Origin: an uncultured Aquimarina sp.
Lineage (GTDB): Bacteria > Bacteroidota > Bacteroidia > Flavobacteriales > Flavobacteriaceae
NCBI GenBank assembly: GCA_947493495.1
Contig: CANLRN010000003.1
Location: 83,281 to 147,280 of the forward strand
Direction of reading: 5' to 3'
Length of the DNA stretch: 64,000 nt
Under the pieces are notes generated by a model. The model saw nothing but the letters and a program-made list of their open reading frames with translations, was not told the origin of the DNA and ran no database searches. Both the position numbers and the translations under genes were made by a program. Below are positions 37,678 to 46,824 of the stretch, piece by piece (positions within the stretch are counted from its first letter, which is position 1; each line of letters opens with the position of its first letter).

Positions 37678-39573
37678 ATGTTGGAAAAGCAATCAATTTT
37701 GAACAAAACGAAACTGAAGACCATCGCAATGATACCTGCGAGATATAATGCATCCCGATTTCCAGGGAAATTAATGCAAAATCTAGGTGGGAAAAGTGTT
37801 ATTCTAAGAACTTATGAAGCTACCATAAACACATCATTATTTAGTGATGTATATGTAGTTACTGATAGTAAAATTATATATGATGAAATAGAATCACACG
37901 GAGGCAAAGCTATTATGAGTCTTAAGGATCATGATTGTGGTAGCGATAGAATAGCAGAAGCAGTAGCCAACATGGACATTGATATTGTAGTGAATGTACA
38001 AGGAGATGAACCATTTACTGAGAGAGAAAGTTTAGAGAAAGTACTTAGTGCATTTTATGGAGATGATGCAGATCGTATAGATCTAGCTAGTTTAATGACA
38101 CCGATGAAAGACTGGGATGATATTGTGAATCCTAATAGTGTAAAAGTAATAGTAGACAAAGATGACTATGCTCTTTATTTTTCGAGAGCTCCTATCCCAT
38201 ACCCACGAGATAAAATAGTAGATCACACGTATTACAAACATAAAGGAGTCTATGCTTTTAGAAAACAAGCGCTTTTAGATTTTTTTCATTTACCAATGAG
38301 AACTATAGAGGCTTCAGAAAAGATAGAATGTATTCGGTATCTAGAATATGGTAAAAATATTAAGATGATTGCGACAAACCATGAAGGCGTAGAGATTGAT
38401 ACTCCAGAAGATTTAGAAAAAGCAAATAAAATAATTAATAACGAATCTTTCTTGAATACAGAGCATATAGAAGATTTGCATATAAAAACAACTACCCACA
38501 AAAACTTTCCGATGGTACCGCGTGTAGTTTATGGTAAAGGTAGTTTTGATCAATTAAATGATATTATAGCTCCACAACGTACACAAGGAGCTCCTTTTAT
38601 TTATCTGATAGATGATGTTTTTAAAACAAATACAACATTAATAGTTGATAGGATCAAATTATCTAGTAATGATAAAATAATTTATGTTTCTACAAAAGAA
38701 GAACCAAAAACCTATCAAGTTGATCTTTTAGTATCAGATATAAAACAAGAATTCTCTTTATTGCCAAGTGGAATTATTGGTATTGGAGGAGGTACGGTAT
38801 TAGATCTAGCCAAAGCAGTCTCAATTATGCTTACCAACCCAGGAAGTGCCACTGATTATCAAGGATGGGATTTGGTAAAAAATAAAGCTATTTATCATGC
38901 CGGAATCCCTACTATTTCTGGGACAGGTGCAGAGGTATCCAGAACAACTGTACTCACGGGTCCTGAACGAAAATTAGGAATCAATTCGGATTTTACTCCT
39001 TTTGATCAAGTACTTCTTGATCCAGAATTAATTAAGAGTGTTCCAAAAGATCAATGGTTTTATACCGGTATGGATTGTTACATTCATTGTATAGAGTCAT
39101 TGAATGGGACATACCTAAATGCGTTTAGCCAAAGTTATGGCGAAAAAGCTTTTGAACTCTGTAAAGAAGTTTTCCTAGATACTAAATTAGATAGAGAGTC
39201 TGCAGATGCTAAATTAATGATGGCTTCTTGGCACGGTGGAATGAGTATTGCTTATTCGCAAGTTGGAATTGCTCATGCTATGAGTTATGGATTGGCATAT
39301 GTTTTAGGTACAAAACATGGAATCGGGAATTGTATCGTATTTGATAAACTAGAAGCATATTATCCAGATGGAGTAGCTTTGTTTAAGAAAATGAAATCTA
39401 CGCACGCAATTAATATCCCTACAGGTATTTGTGCAGATGTAACAGAAGAACAATTAGACACTATGACATCTGTAGCTTTAGGATTAACACCCCTATGGGA
39501 AAATGCATTAGGTAAAGATTGGAAAAATATCATTACTGCAGATGTACTAAAAGAAATTTACAAGACATTGTAA
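37678..39573 (+). CDS. Fusion of CMP-Kdo synthetase (KdsB) and KdnB-like Kdo 8-oxidase/iron-containing alcohol dehydrogenase
   Basis: One 631-aa frame joins two enzymes. Residues 1-255 are KdsB: '[17 protein letters not shown]', '[10 protein letters not shown]', '[12 protein letters not shown]'. These enzymes activate 3-deoxy-D-manno-octulosonate with CTP for LPS core. Residues about 270-631 are a group III iron-type alcohol dehydrogenase: '[13 protein letters not shown]', NAD site '[15 protein letters not shown]', and metal ligands in '[12 protein letters not shown]' and '[19 protein letters not shown]'. KdnB in Shewanella oxidises Kdo at C8 on the way to 8-amino-Kdo. The ATG at 37678 is preferred to the TTG before it. 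No kdnA aminotransferase lies adjacent. Confidence 0.85.
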   Translation: MLEKQSILNKTKLKTIAMIPARYNASRFPGKLMQNLGGKSVILRTYEATINTSLFSDVYVVTDSKIIYDEIESHGGKAIMSLKDHDCGSDRIAEAVANMDIDIVVNVQGDEPFTERESLEKVLSAFYGDDADRIDLASLMTPMKDWDDIVNPNSVKVIVDKDDYALYFSRAPIPYPRDKIVDHTYYKHKGVYAFRKQALLDFFHLPMRTIEASEKIECIRYLEYGKNIKMIATNHEGVEIDTPEDLEKANKIINNESFLNTEHIEDLHIKTTTHKNFPMVPRVVYGKGSFDQLNDIIAPQRTQGAPFIYLIDDVFKTNTTLIVDRIKLSSNDKIIYVSTKEEPKTYQVDLLVSDIKQEFSLLPSGIIGIGGGTVLDLAKAVSIMLTNPGSATDYQGWDLVKNKAIYHAGIPTISGTGAEVSRTTVLTGPERKLGINSDFTPFDQVLLDPELIKSVPKDQWFYTGMDCYIHCIESLNGTYLNAFSQSYGEKAFELCKEVFLDTKLDRESADAKLMMASWHGGMSIAYSQVGIAHAMSYGLAYVLGTKHGIGNCIVFDKLEAYYPDGVALFKKMKSTHAINIPTGICADVTEEQLDTMTSVALGLTPLWENALGKDWKNIITADVLKEIYKTL

Positions 39574-39599
39574 ATTGAGTTCATTACTTTTGAATACTT

Positions 39600-40157
39600 A
39601 TGAAAAAAATAGCCTCTTTTATTTATTACACTATAATGAAATGGAAAATGATAGGAGATTTTGGAGGAGATACAATAAAGAAATGCGTTATAATAGCTGT
39701 TCCACATACCAGCTGGCATGATTTTTATATTGGATTATTGATTAGAAAAATATCTGGTGTAAAAATCAGTTTTATGGGGAAACAAGAATTATTCAAGTGG
39801 CCTTTTGGATGGTATTTCAGAAGAGTAGGAGGGATACCATTAGATAGAACTTCTGGGCAAAATAAAGTTGAGGCTATCGCTAAAGAATTTGAGAAACGTG
39901 AAGAATTACGACTCACCCTTGCTCCCGAAGGAACACGAAAAAAAGTTTCTACTTGGAAAACAGGATTTTATTATATCGCTATAGCTGCTAAAGTACCTAT
40001 TATAATGGTGTCTTTTGATTTTGGGAAGAAGCAAAATGTAATCTCTTCACCTTTTTATCCAACCGATGATATTGATAATGATTTACAATTTATGTATGAT
40101 TTCTTTAAAGACGTAAAAGGAAAAAAACCTGAATATAGTTTTCAACCAAAAAATTAA
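39600..40157 (+). CDS. Lysophospholipid acyltransferase family protein (PlsC-like)
   Basis: The 185-aa protein has the acyltransferase H(X)4D block in 'VPHTSWHDFYIGLL' and the acceptor motif 'TLAPEGTRKKV' (EGTR). The third block 'FKWPFGWYFRRVGGIPLDR' is also present. Such small PlsC-like enzymes acylate lysophospholipids or lipid A-like acceptors. Location 26 bp after the KdsB-KdnB gene suggests cotranscription and possible work on envelope lipids (inference). Confidence 0.88.
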   Translation: MKKIASFIYYTIMKWKMIGDFGGDTIKKCVIIAVPHTSWHDFYIGLLIRKISGVKISFMGKQELFKWPFGWYFRRVGGIPLDRTSGQNKVEAIAKEFEKREELRLTLAPEGTRKKVSTWKTGFYYIAIAAKVPIIMVSFDFGKKQNVISSPFYPTDDIDNDLQFMYDFFKDVKGKKPEYSFQPKN

Positions 40158-40666
40158 AATTTCTGAGTTTTTTCTTTCTTAATCACCTCTTTCTTAGGTT
40201 CTTTCTTTTTTTCTTCTAATGCTCCAGCACCAAAAAGTAATTGAGTGCTAGAAAAAGTAGTCCCAAAGGTTTTTGCAGCATAATAAACTTGCGAGATTGC
40301 ACTCTCTAATTGCTCTGTAGTAAGCTCCTTTAGTGGATGTACGTATGCCGACCATAATACACCATTAGAAATCGCATATTTTACATCTAGTGCAGAATGA
40401 AAATTCGCTGTCATTGAATCCAACAATAAATCCTTATCGAGATTGTTTGACTCTGTTATCGGTGATATAATTCTCATCCGATTATTTTTAGCATCTGTAA
40501 CACACATCATAGGGACTTCTTTATATACGAATTGCCAGTTCCCTTGTACTCCTACAATAGTATCCGAATTCTTAGTGATGATCTCTCCGAGTTTTTCATT
40601 GTCCATATATTGGCCTTGAACATATGCAGTAAGAAAAAAGAATAGAATAGGAGTCAGATATTTCAT
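40154..40666 (-). CDS. Secreted hypothetical protein with YbjN-like character
   Basis: The start MKYLTPILFFFLTAYVQGQ gives a signal peptide; the track start two codons earlier is a GTG. The 170-aa protein has a mixed alpha/beta domain ('TIVGVQGNWQFVYKEVPMMCVTDAKNNRMRIISPI...LLLDSMTANFHSALDVKYAISNGVLWSAYVHPLKELT') that resembles YbjN/CesT-type folds, and a Lys/Glu-rich tail. The stop overlaps the convergent acyltransferase by 4 bp. CAAAAATA at 40701-40708 (TATTTTTG on minus) may be its -7 element. Function unknown. Confidence 0.7.
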   Translation of the reverse strand: MKYLTPILFFFLTAYVQGQYMDNEKLGEIITKNSDTIVGVQGNWQFVYKEVPMMCVTDAKNNRMRIISPITESNNLDKDLLLDSMTANFHSALDVKYAISNGVLWSAYVHPLKELTTEQLESAISQVYYAAKTFGTTFSSTQLLFGAGALEEKKKEPKKEVIKKEKTQKF

Positions 40667-40750
40667 ATACACTATTTTTAATTATGTCGAAAAGATACTA
40701 CAAAAATAACAAATAGACTTTCAGTTATTAATAGTTAACAAAGAGCGTAT

Positions 40751-40809
40751 CTTGAGTAATGCTTTGAACTACAAATGCTAAATTTTTCGATTGAAAAGCA
40801 TTACTCAAG
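40751..40809. other. Strong 15-bp hairpin in an intergenic region (possible structured RNA)
   Basis: CTTGAGTAATGCTTT and AAAGCATTACTCAAG are perfect inverted copies with 29 nt between. It lies in the 736-bp gap from 40667 to 41402 and is followed 150 bp later by a plus-strand terminator without any gene before it. Confidence 0.6.
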
Positions 40810-40957
40810 AGTTTAAACAAAAAGTGCATTCGGTTATTATTTCGAATCAGATACATCTTCTATATATGTTTTGGTATCAAAGACTAATTTAAAGTACTTA
40901 AAAAATAGTAAGTCGAAAACACTTAATTTTTGAAAAAGAAAGAAGTACATTTTTTTC

Positions 40958-40990
40958 AAAGCCTTTTGTTTATTCAAAAGGCTTTTTTTT
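40958..40990 (+). terminator. Intrinsic terminator without an upstream gene
   Basis: AAAGCCTTTTG and CAAAAGGCTTT form an 11-bp stem around a 6-nt loop, followed by eight T in total. The nearest plus-strand gene ends at 40157, beyond an oppositely oriented gene, so it may end a small non-coding transcript. Confidence 0.75.
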
Positions 40991-41004
40991 AGCTGTATTA
41001 TTCA

Positions 41005-41181
41005 TTGAACCCGCTTTATGCAATAGAAAATTTATTACATCTTGTAGCTACCGCAAATACTAACGCTGCACTGCGTTTTTTAATTTCACCATAGCCGTGC
41101 TATGCAAAAATTAAGAAAACACTAGTATTTCTTGCATCTACAAGCTTCTTGACAACCTTCTATTGCATAAAGCGGGTTGAA
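41005..41181 (+). mobile_element. MITE-like palindromic element A, copy 1 (177 bp)
   Basis: The termini TTGAACCCGCTTTATGCAATAGAA and TTCTATTGCATAAAGCGGGTTGAA are inverted repeats of 24 bp with one mismatch. The interior is also an imperfect palindrome (CTTGTAGCTACCGCAAATACT against AGTATTTCTTGCATCTACAAG), so the whole unit can fold as one hairpin. The reverse complement recurs at 56510-56686 with 4 differences in 177 bases. No coding capacity; no transposase in this window. Confidence 0.85.
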
Positions 41182-41402
41182 GTGGTTTAAACCACTTCAT
41201 TAAGAAATCCATGTCTAACTATTCAAATTGCTGCATACACTACCGTTTCAATATGTTTTTTGATGTATATTTTTATAATCGGTGGGTAAAAAGAGCTATT
41301 TTAAGTAGGTGTTTTTACCTCAGAAGTGGTATTATTTACATTCTTTACTCTGTTCTCACAATTGACAATTTATACTATAAAAAATATAGATTTTAAAATG
41401 AT

Positions 41403-42128
41403 TTAATTCTCAGAAGATGATTCTTCCATTGTATGGTAGACGTTCTGTACATCATCGTCTTCTTCAATTTTTTCTAATAACTTTTCTACATCTGCAGCTT
41501 GTGCTGCTGTCAATTTTTTGGTTACCTGTGGTATACGCTCAAAACCAGAAGATAAGATTTCTATTTCTCTGCTCTCTAATTCTTTTTGGATAGTACCAAA
41601 ACTACCGAATGGCGCATAAATTAATATACCATCTTCATCCTGAAACACTTCTTCGGCTCCAAAATCAATAAACTCTAATTCTAGTTCTTCTGGGTCTAAT
41701 CCTTCGCTATTAATTCTAAAATTACAAGTGTGATCGAACATAAATTCTACAGAACCGGATGTTCCTAAATTGCCATCGCACTTATTAAAATAAGATCGAA
41801 TATTGGCTACCGTTCTGTTATTATTATCTGTTGCCGTTTCTACAAGAATAGCAATGCCATGAGGTGCATATCCTTCGAAAAGGACTTCTTTATAGTCACT
41901 TTGATCCTTGTCTGAAGCTTTTTTAATGGCTCGTGCAACATTATCTTTTGGCATATTTACAGACTTTGCATTCTGTATAACTGCTCTAAGACGAGAGTTA
42001 GAAGCAGGGTCAGGACCCCCTTCTTTAACAGCCATTACAATATCTTTGCCTATTCTAGTAAAAGCTTTGGACATTGCTGACCAACGTTTCATTTTACGTG
42101 CTTTTCTAAACTCAAAAGCTCTTCCCAT
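41403..42128 (-). CDS. YebC/PmpR family regulator (TACO1-like)
   Basis: The 241-aa protein has the family N-terminus 'GRAFEFRKARKMKRWSAMSKAFTRIGKDIVMAVKEGGPDPASNSRLR' and 'ESIxxEGYxPHGxA'-type block 'VLFEGYAPHGIAILVETATDNNNRTVANIRSYFNKCDGNLGTSGSV'. YebC proteins are reported as DNA-binding regulators and as translation factors that relieve ribosome stalling. Single gene; the acidic C-terminus is typical. Confidence 0.94.
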   Translation of the reverse strand: MGRAFEFRKARKMKRWSAMSKAFTRIGKDIVMAVKEGGPDPASNSRLRAVIQNAKSVNMPKDNVARAIKKASDKDQSDYKEVLFEGYAPHGIAILVETATDNNNRTVANIRSYFNKCDGNLGTSGSVEFMFDHTCNFRINSEGLDPEELELEFIDFGAEEVFQDEDGILIYAPFGSFGTIQKELESREIEILSSGFERIPQVTKKLTAAQAADVEKLLEKIEEDDDVQNVYHTMEESSSEN

Positions 42129-42210
42129 AATCTAATTTTAAAAAAATACGAATACAAACATAAGTAGAAACCCAATGTTTAGCAAGTGAAGAATGTATTT
42201 ACATATATTT

Positions 42211-42495
42211 TTATTCCTCTTCTACAATATCATCAATAGCTTTGGCTAACAGAAAGTCTTTTTCGGTAACTCCACCAGCGTCATGAGTAGATAAGCTTAT
42301 ATTCACTACATTGTATACATTAGACCAATCAGGGTGATGATTGAGTGCTTCTGCCTCAAAAGCGATACGAGACATTGCAGAAAAGGCATCTTTAAAATTT
42401 TCGAATTCAAAAGAAGTATGGATGCTATTGTCTTTATATTCCCAGCCTTCGGTAGATGTAAGTCGGTCTGTAATTTCAGTTTCCGTTAGTTTCAT
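42211..42495 (-). CDS. 4a-hydroxytetrahydrobiopterin dehydratase (PCD/DCoH)
   Basis: It dehydrates the pterin carbinolamine formed by aromatic amino acid hydroxylases. The 94-aa protein shows 'W-x-H-x-P' type catalytic segments as 'EAEALNHHPDWSNVYNVVNISLSTHDAGGVTEKDFLLAKAID'. It lies 12 bp downstream of the GH9 gene on the same strand, although no metabolic link is apparent. No phenylalanine hydroxylase gene is in the window. Confidence 0.93.
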   Translation of the reverse strand: MKLTETEITDRLTSTEGWEYKDNSIHTSFEFENFKDAFSAMSRIAFEAEALNHHPDWSNVYNVVNISLSTHDAGGVTEKDFLLAKAIDDIVEEE

Positions 42496-42507
42496 AGAGT
42501 GAGTATT

Positions 42508-44667
42508 TTATTGTAAGATGAATTTTTGACTAAAACTTTTGTTAGCATTTGCTACTTTGATAATATACATACCAGGGTTTAATCTCGAAACATCTATACG
42601 ATCTTGCATATCAATTTCTATCAATTTTTTTCCGATGATAGACGTTACTGTAAGTTTATAATCTGTTGTACTTATATTTCCAGGCAGTTTAACCCTGATG
42701 ATATTTCTAGCTGGGTTAGGATACAATACTAACTTATTGCTAATTCTAGGGCTGTTTACAGATAAGGTAGCATTAGATGTTGATACAAATTTAGATAACA
42801 ATCTGATATAGGCTATTTGATACCCACAACTATTCTCTGAAATTGACCAAGAATTTAAGGGCCAGTTGTTATTAAAGTCTAAATAAGATTTTTGATCTGG
42901 CTGTCCTTTTGGTGGCGTGATAGAAATTGCATCACATAGCGCATCATTAGCAGCACTACCACAACTACTATTACAGCATTGATCTCTATCATAACTAGGG
43001 TTAGCTCCACCAGGCACAAACCCTGGAGCAGGACCATATAAAGAAACACCTGTCTCATCCCAATCGGTTCCGTCATCGAACCAAGCATGATATATTTGAT
43101 TAGCACAACGATCACCACCATGAGCGTACATGTTTGTTAAATACAGTAGGTTCATGGGATTAACTCCGTGTATGTAATGGATATAATTTTCCGCAGCTTT
43201 TTCGGCATCTTCTGTTCGGGAGGGATTGAGTGTATATTCTTTTATGTTATAAAAGGTAAGACCTTTTTTTGCTTTAATATTATTACTGCCCCACGTATAC
43301 GTATCTAAATGTGCCATATACGGATCAATTTTATTGTCAAAAGATGAAAAGTTGATCTCATTAGAATTCATGGAACTGCTGTAGCGTGTAATGATGTCAT
43401 CAATTACGCTATCAGAAGCTCCAGAAATTGTGGTATAATATAATAAGGTTTCTTGTTCTCGAGACTCAAAAGGGAACACAAAGTTCCAAGTAATCATGTG
43501 CGTTTCTGCATAGTTATTTTCAAAAAAAGTTTTAAATGCTTCCTGAGTTGTGATTTCATATAAATGTGCTGCGGCTCTTAATCGGTACATCGCTCTTCCG
43601 TAATCATCTACTTCTTGTTGTCCGGCTCCAATACCTCTCGATCCATTAGCAGCATCGTTATTTCTCCATACCACATCTGGGTTTGCGGTTGCCCAATTCC
43701 AAGCATTTAGAGCAGCTTGCTCTAACGTATTTGCATATGCATTCATTCCCATAGCTCTAAATATTTTAGCACCATATGCAAATGTACTGGCAGAATTCCA
43801 AGTAGAACTACTATTTACTCCACCGTAGAGGCTTTGTCCTGTGGCAGATGAAGGAGGACTCGCATGACTTTCTGATACCACTGCAATCATACTTCCGTTG
43901 TCATTCTGTAACTTTAATAAATGATCCATACCCCATTTCGCTTCATCTAATAGGTCTGGGATATTATTCCCTGATTCTGGGATGTTATAATCATCTCCCC
44001 ATACGTCTGGATTTTCTTCATAGGCAAGTAACATTTCATAGATATAATTCGAAGTCCAATTGGTATATTTATTGTAATCACCAGCATCATACCAACCTCC
44101 ACTGACATCTTTTTCTGTAGATGGATCATTAGGCGCATCATAACTTCTACATTCTGTATCTTGTAATGATCCCATATGACTAGCTCCGTCTACCCAGTTT
44201 GGTTCTGCATAAGGAGTTTCTTTAGCAAATCCCACTCTTTGATAATAAAAAGTTCTTACAGCTTGTTTTAATACTTCGTTATATACATCTTCTTTTATCT
44301 CAAATTCGAAAGAGCGTAGATTATTGGTAATATCCAGTATATAATATGTTCCTGTTGTGGTATAGCTACTAAAATCAAACCACCAAGCTTTATCCCCCGA
44401 AGAGATGTCTTCTGCACCAGAGTTCCAAGCTGTAGGAGGAGCCGTAAATACTTGTTCATTAGTGGATGCATTTACCAATGCATATGTGTTTCCGGGAGTA
44501 AAAGATTCATTAGAGTCAAAACCAGTTTGAGGATCTCTTATCACTGCTATTTTATTAGCATCTGGTCTATATCCGAATTGATCTGTGACGATATGATTGG
44601 TTGTGGATTGACTGTAAGTGTATCCTAAACTTAATATAAATAGGAGTGTTAAAACTTTAGTATTCAT
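42508..44667 (-). CDS. Secreted GH9 family endoglucanase with T9SS sorting domain
   Basis: It probably cleaves cellulose or mixed-linkage beta-glucans outside the cell. The 719-aa protein has a signal peptide ('VLTLLFILSLGYTYSQ'), a CelD_N-type Ig domain (about 22-125), the GH9 (alpha/alpha)6 barrel (130-635) with the nucleophile block 'VSGGWYDAGDYNKYTNW', 'YIHGVNPMNLLYLTNMYAHGGDRCANQIYHAWF', a Cys-rich insertion 'RDQCCNSSCGSAANDALC', and the acid in 'WSISENSCGYQIAYIRLL'. A T9SS type A domain ('LVLYPNPARNIIRV') closes it. Confidence 0.93.
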   Translation of the reverse strand: MNTKVLTLLFILSLGYTYSQSTTNHIVTDQFGYRPDANKIAVIRDPQTGFDSNESFTPGNTYALVNASTNEQVFTAPPTAWNSGAEDISSGDKAWWFDFSSYTTTGTYYILDITNNLRSFEFEIKEDVYNEVLKQAVRTFYYQRVGFAKETPYAEPNWVDGASHMGSLQDTECRSYDAPNDPSTEKDVSGGWYDAGDYNKYTNWTSNYIYEMLLAYEENPDVWGDDYNIPESGNNIPDLLDEAKWGMDHLLKLQNDNGSMIAVVSESHASPPSSATGQSLYGGVNSSSTWNSASTFAYGAKIFRAMGMNAYANTLEQAALNAWNWATANPDVVWRNNDAANGSRGIGAGQQEVDDYGRAMYRLRAAAHLYEITTQEAFKTFFENNYAETHMITWNFVFPFESREQETLLYYTTISGASDSVIDDIITRYSSSMNSNEINFSSFDNKIDPYMAHLDTYTWGSNNIKAKKGLTFYNIKEYTLNPSRTEDAEKAAENYIHYIHGVNPMNLLYLTNMYAHGGDRCANQIYHAWFDDGTDWDETGVSLYGPAPGFVPGGANPSYDRDQCCNSSCGSAANDALCDAISITPPKGQPDQKSYLDFNNNWPLNSWSISENSCGYQIAYIRLLSKFVSTSNATLSVNSPRISNKLVLYPNPARNIIRVKLPGNISTTDYKLTVTSIIGKKLIEIDMQDRIDVSRLNPGMYIIKVANANKSFSQKFILQ

Positions 44668-44851
44668 GGTGTGAGTTTGATTAGTTCAGTTATATTTCTA
44701 ACGTAGTTTGTGTTTGAAAATTCTACATATTATATTAAAATCATAATTTAAGACTACTGGTATACATATCTTAATATGATTTTGTTAATGGCTATTTCGA
44801 ATTTGTAATTAGCTGGTTTTAGTTTTTAATTTAGAAATATGTACATATATA

Positions 44852-45775
44852 CTATAGTCCTAACTGATCTCTTAACACCTCGTCTTTATTCTTATTTTTT
44901 GACCAATAATCAGATGTAATACGCTTAATTTTAGTGGCTTTGGTAGTTAATTCTTTTGCATTAGCTCCAAATCCGCTTTTAAACGTTTCAGTCCAACGTT
45001 CTATTTCATACGGAAAGGTATTTTTGTATGTAATTGAAATTTTTCTAGCAAGTTCAGGATACTCCACATGATAAATATCTGTACTTGTTCCTTTTTGCAA
45101 TGAGGTGTTGGCAGTATATGCTTTAATTTCTTTATGCCTTAACCTGCAATATTCAAATGAGGGGATCATTTGTACTGTTCCTTGTGGCAAATTAGTAGGA
45201 TCAATTCTGATTTTTGTCCACAGCTCATTTTCTAAAATATTCTTTTGTAATGTTATTTCTTGATCTGCTTCGCTCTGAAAGTAAGAATGAGAAATGACTT
45301 CGAATTGTTCTCGATTGTTTAATTGTGCATATACATGCCCACACCATTCTTGTATAGAATTCGATACTTTAAGAGCATGTTGATCATCCGTAACAGGATA
45401 AAATACACTCTGCATAATAGAATATGGATAAATTCCCGTGACAAACTTCTTGGAGGTATTAAGTTTTAGGACAGGGATATTAGTGTTACTATTTCTATCT
45501 GCTTTGACTTGTTCTTTTGCCAAAAAATCTTCTGTTACATATATAAGAGCTGCTTTTCCTTTTCGGATCTCACCATACCTTGCTTGTTCTAATTCGTATG
45601 AAGTAATCTCTGCAGTACCAGCATACCAATACTTTTTAAACTCCTCAGAGACTTGTTTTGTTTCTTTTTTTTTGATAGTATTAGCAGTAATTGCAAGTGT
45701 ATCGGTTTTAATATTGCTACACGCAATAATAGCTAATAATACCAATAGCGATATTATCCCTACTAGTCTTTTCAT
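44852..45775 (-). CDS. Conserved lipoprotein often labelled 'septum formation inhibitor Maf' by neighbourhood
   Basis: The 307-aa protein has the lipoprotein signal 'LVGIISLLVLLAIIACSNIK'. The mature part ('YWYAGTAEITSYELEQARYGEIRKGKAALIYVTEDFLAKEQVKAD...NTSKKFVTGIYPYSIMQSVFYPV...EWCGHVYAQLNN') shows no resemblance to the true Maf fold. I recall similar Bacteroidota proteins carrying the Maf name, presumably copied from the adjacent maf gene. A structural role as a secreted lipoprotein is all that sequence supports. A pseudogene separates it from maf here. Confidence 0.75.
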   Translation of the reverse strand: MKRLVGIISLLVLLAIIACSNIKTDTLAITANTIKKKETKQVSEEFKKYWYAGTAEITSYELEQARYGEIRKGKAALIYVTEDFLAKEQVKADRNSNTNIPVLKLNTSKKFVTGIYPYSIMQSVFYPVTDDQHALKVSNSIQEWCGHVYAQLNNREQFEVISHSYFQSEADQEITLQKNILENELWTKIRIDPTNLPQGTVQMIPSFEYCRLRHKEIKAYTANTSLQKGTSTDIYHVEYPELARKISITYKNTFPYEIERWTETFKSGFGANAKELTTKATKIKRITSDYWSKNKNKDEVLRDQLGL

Positions 45776-45922
45776 GATAATTTATTTTAAGATGCAATTA
45801 TACTAAATTAAGACAATGCAAGTATTCTGCAATTTATATTAACGTTTTAGTAACTATAGAAAGTTGTTTTCACAACGAAAAACAATGAGTTCTAAGAGTT
45901 AAAATAAAAAAGTACAGAAGTT

Positions 45923-45942
45923 TAGCATAAAGCGGGTTTAAC
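45923..45942 (-). repeat. Solo end of MITE-like element A
   Basis: TAGCATAAAGCGGGTTTAAC matches the terminal inverted repeat of element A (copy 2 end TATAGCATAAAGCGGGTTCAAC in reverse) over about 18 bases. No second end is seen within 200 bp. Could be a decayed remnant. Confidence 0.45.
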
Positions 45943-46010
45943 GATAACAAAATTTTCTTAGAAGATTTACAGATTGTAAATTCATTAATAACTTTTTAAA
46001 CCTATTTTTT

Positions 46011-46738
46011 ATGAAATCTTTTTTTAAATTTTTATTTGGATTATTTCTTGTGAAACTGAAGAACAAGACTTATTGAATGAAAAAGAAGTTGAATTAAATG
46101 CTATTACTAGTATTAATAAGTTAATTAATGACCCTAAATGTACTAGGATAAGTGGAGACCTATCTAACGTATGTTTTACTGGAGAAAAAACCTATTCTGT
46201 ACTACATCCATTTGGAGTAAATGCTAGAATTCAATGGTCGATACGAAGTGGAAATGGTGTTTCTATAATAGGCTCAACTACAAGTGATACTGTTCAAGTA
46301 AATTTTACTACTGAGTTTAATTATGGTGAATTACAAGTTGTAGTTGAGAACTGTATTTCTATATTACAGTTAACAGCTTGTGGAGAAATTTTATGTCCTG
46401 TAAATATTGCTCCATCTAGGCCAGGTCCCATTACTTTTGATATATTTTTAGGGTCTCGACCAACTGTAGGGAATTTTTGCACTAATACTGTAGCTAATGT
46501 GTTATGGGTTGAAAATGTAGATTGTGCTGTTGACTATATTTGAACAGTTAGTCCATCAATATTTGCTACTAAATTGACAAAAACCCCTGTACATCCAGCA
46601 ACAGCTCTATTTCAGGTTGTTCAGCCTGGTTCATATGTTGTTTCGGTTAGAGCTATAGGAGAGTCAGGATTAGTTAGTGCTGCCAGATCAATACGTTTGG
46701 TTGCAGAAAAATGTAATGACGGTTTTGGAGGTTTCTAA
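46011..46738 (+). pseudogene. Secreted PKD/Ig-like lipoprotein, broken by a frameshift and a nonsense codon
   Basis: ATG at 46011 opens 'MKSFFKFLFGLFL', but one indel in the signal peptide moves the frame; the other frame continues 'ISCETEEQDLLNEKEVELNA', a normal lipobox. The frame then runs through Ig-like beta strands ('CFTGEKTYSVLHPFGVNARIQWSIRSGNGVSIIGSTTSDTVQVNF') to a TGA at 46541 where Trp is expected ('DYI*TVSPSIF'), and continues to TAA at 46736. The intact protein would be about 240 aa. Both lesions are single-base, so decay is recent. Confidence 0.82.
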
Positions 46739-46824
46739 GCCAGAATTTCTATATTGATTTTAGTATATGAGTGCATAATATTTCTTTTTCTGTACTCATT
46801 TTAATGAAAAATATCAATTTAAAC

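Noticed and set aside
41005-41181. Element A as a CRISPR or riboswitch
   Set aside because: There are only two copies 15 kb apart with no spacers, Cas genes or downstream ORF; the palindromic transposon-like structure explains it better.
41211-41396. 61-aa ORF after MITE-like element A
   Set aside because: No ribosome-binding context, no recognisable sequence and composition like non-coding DNA.
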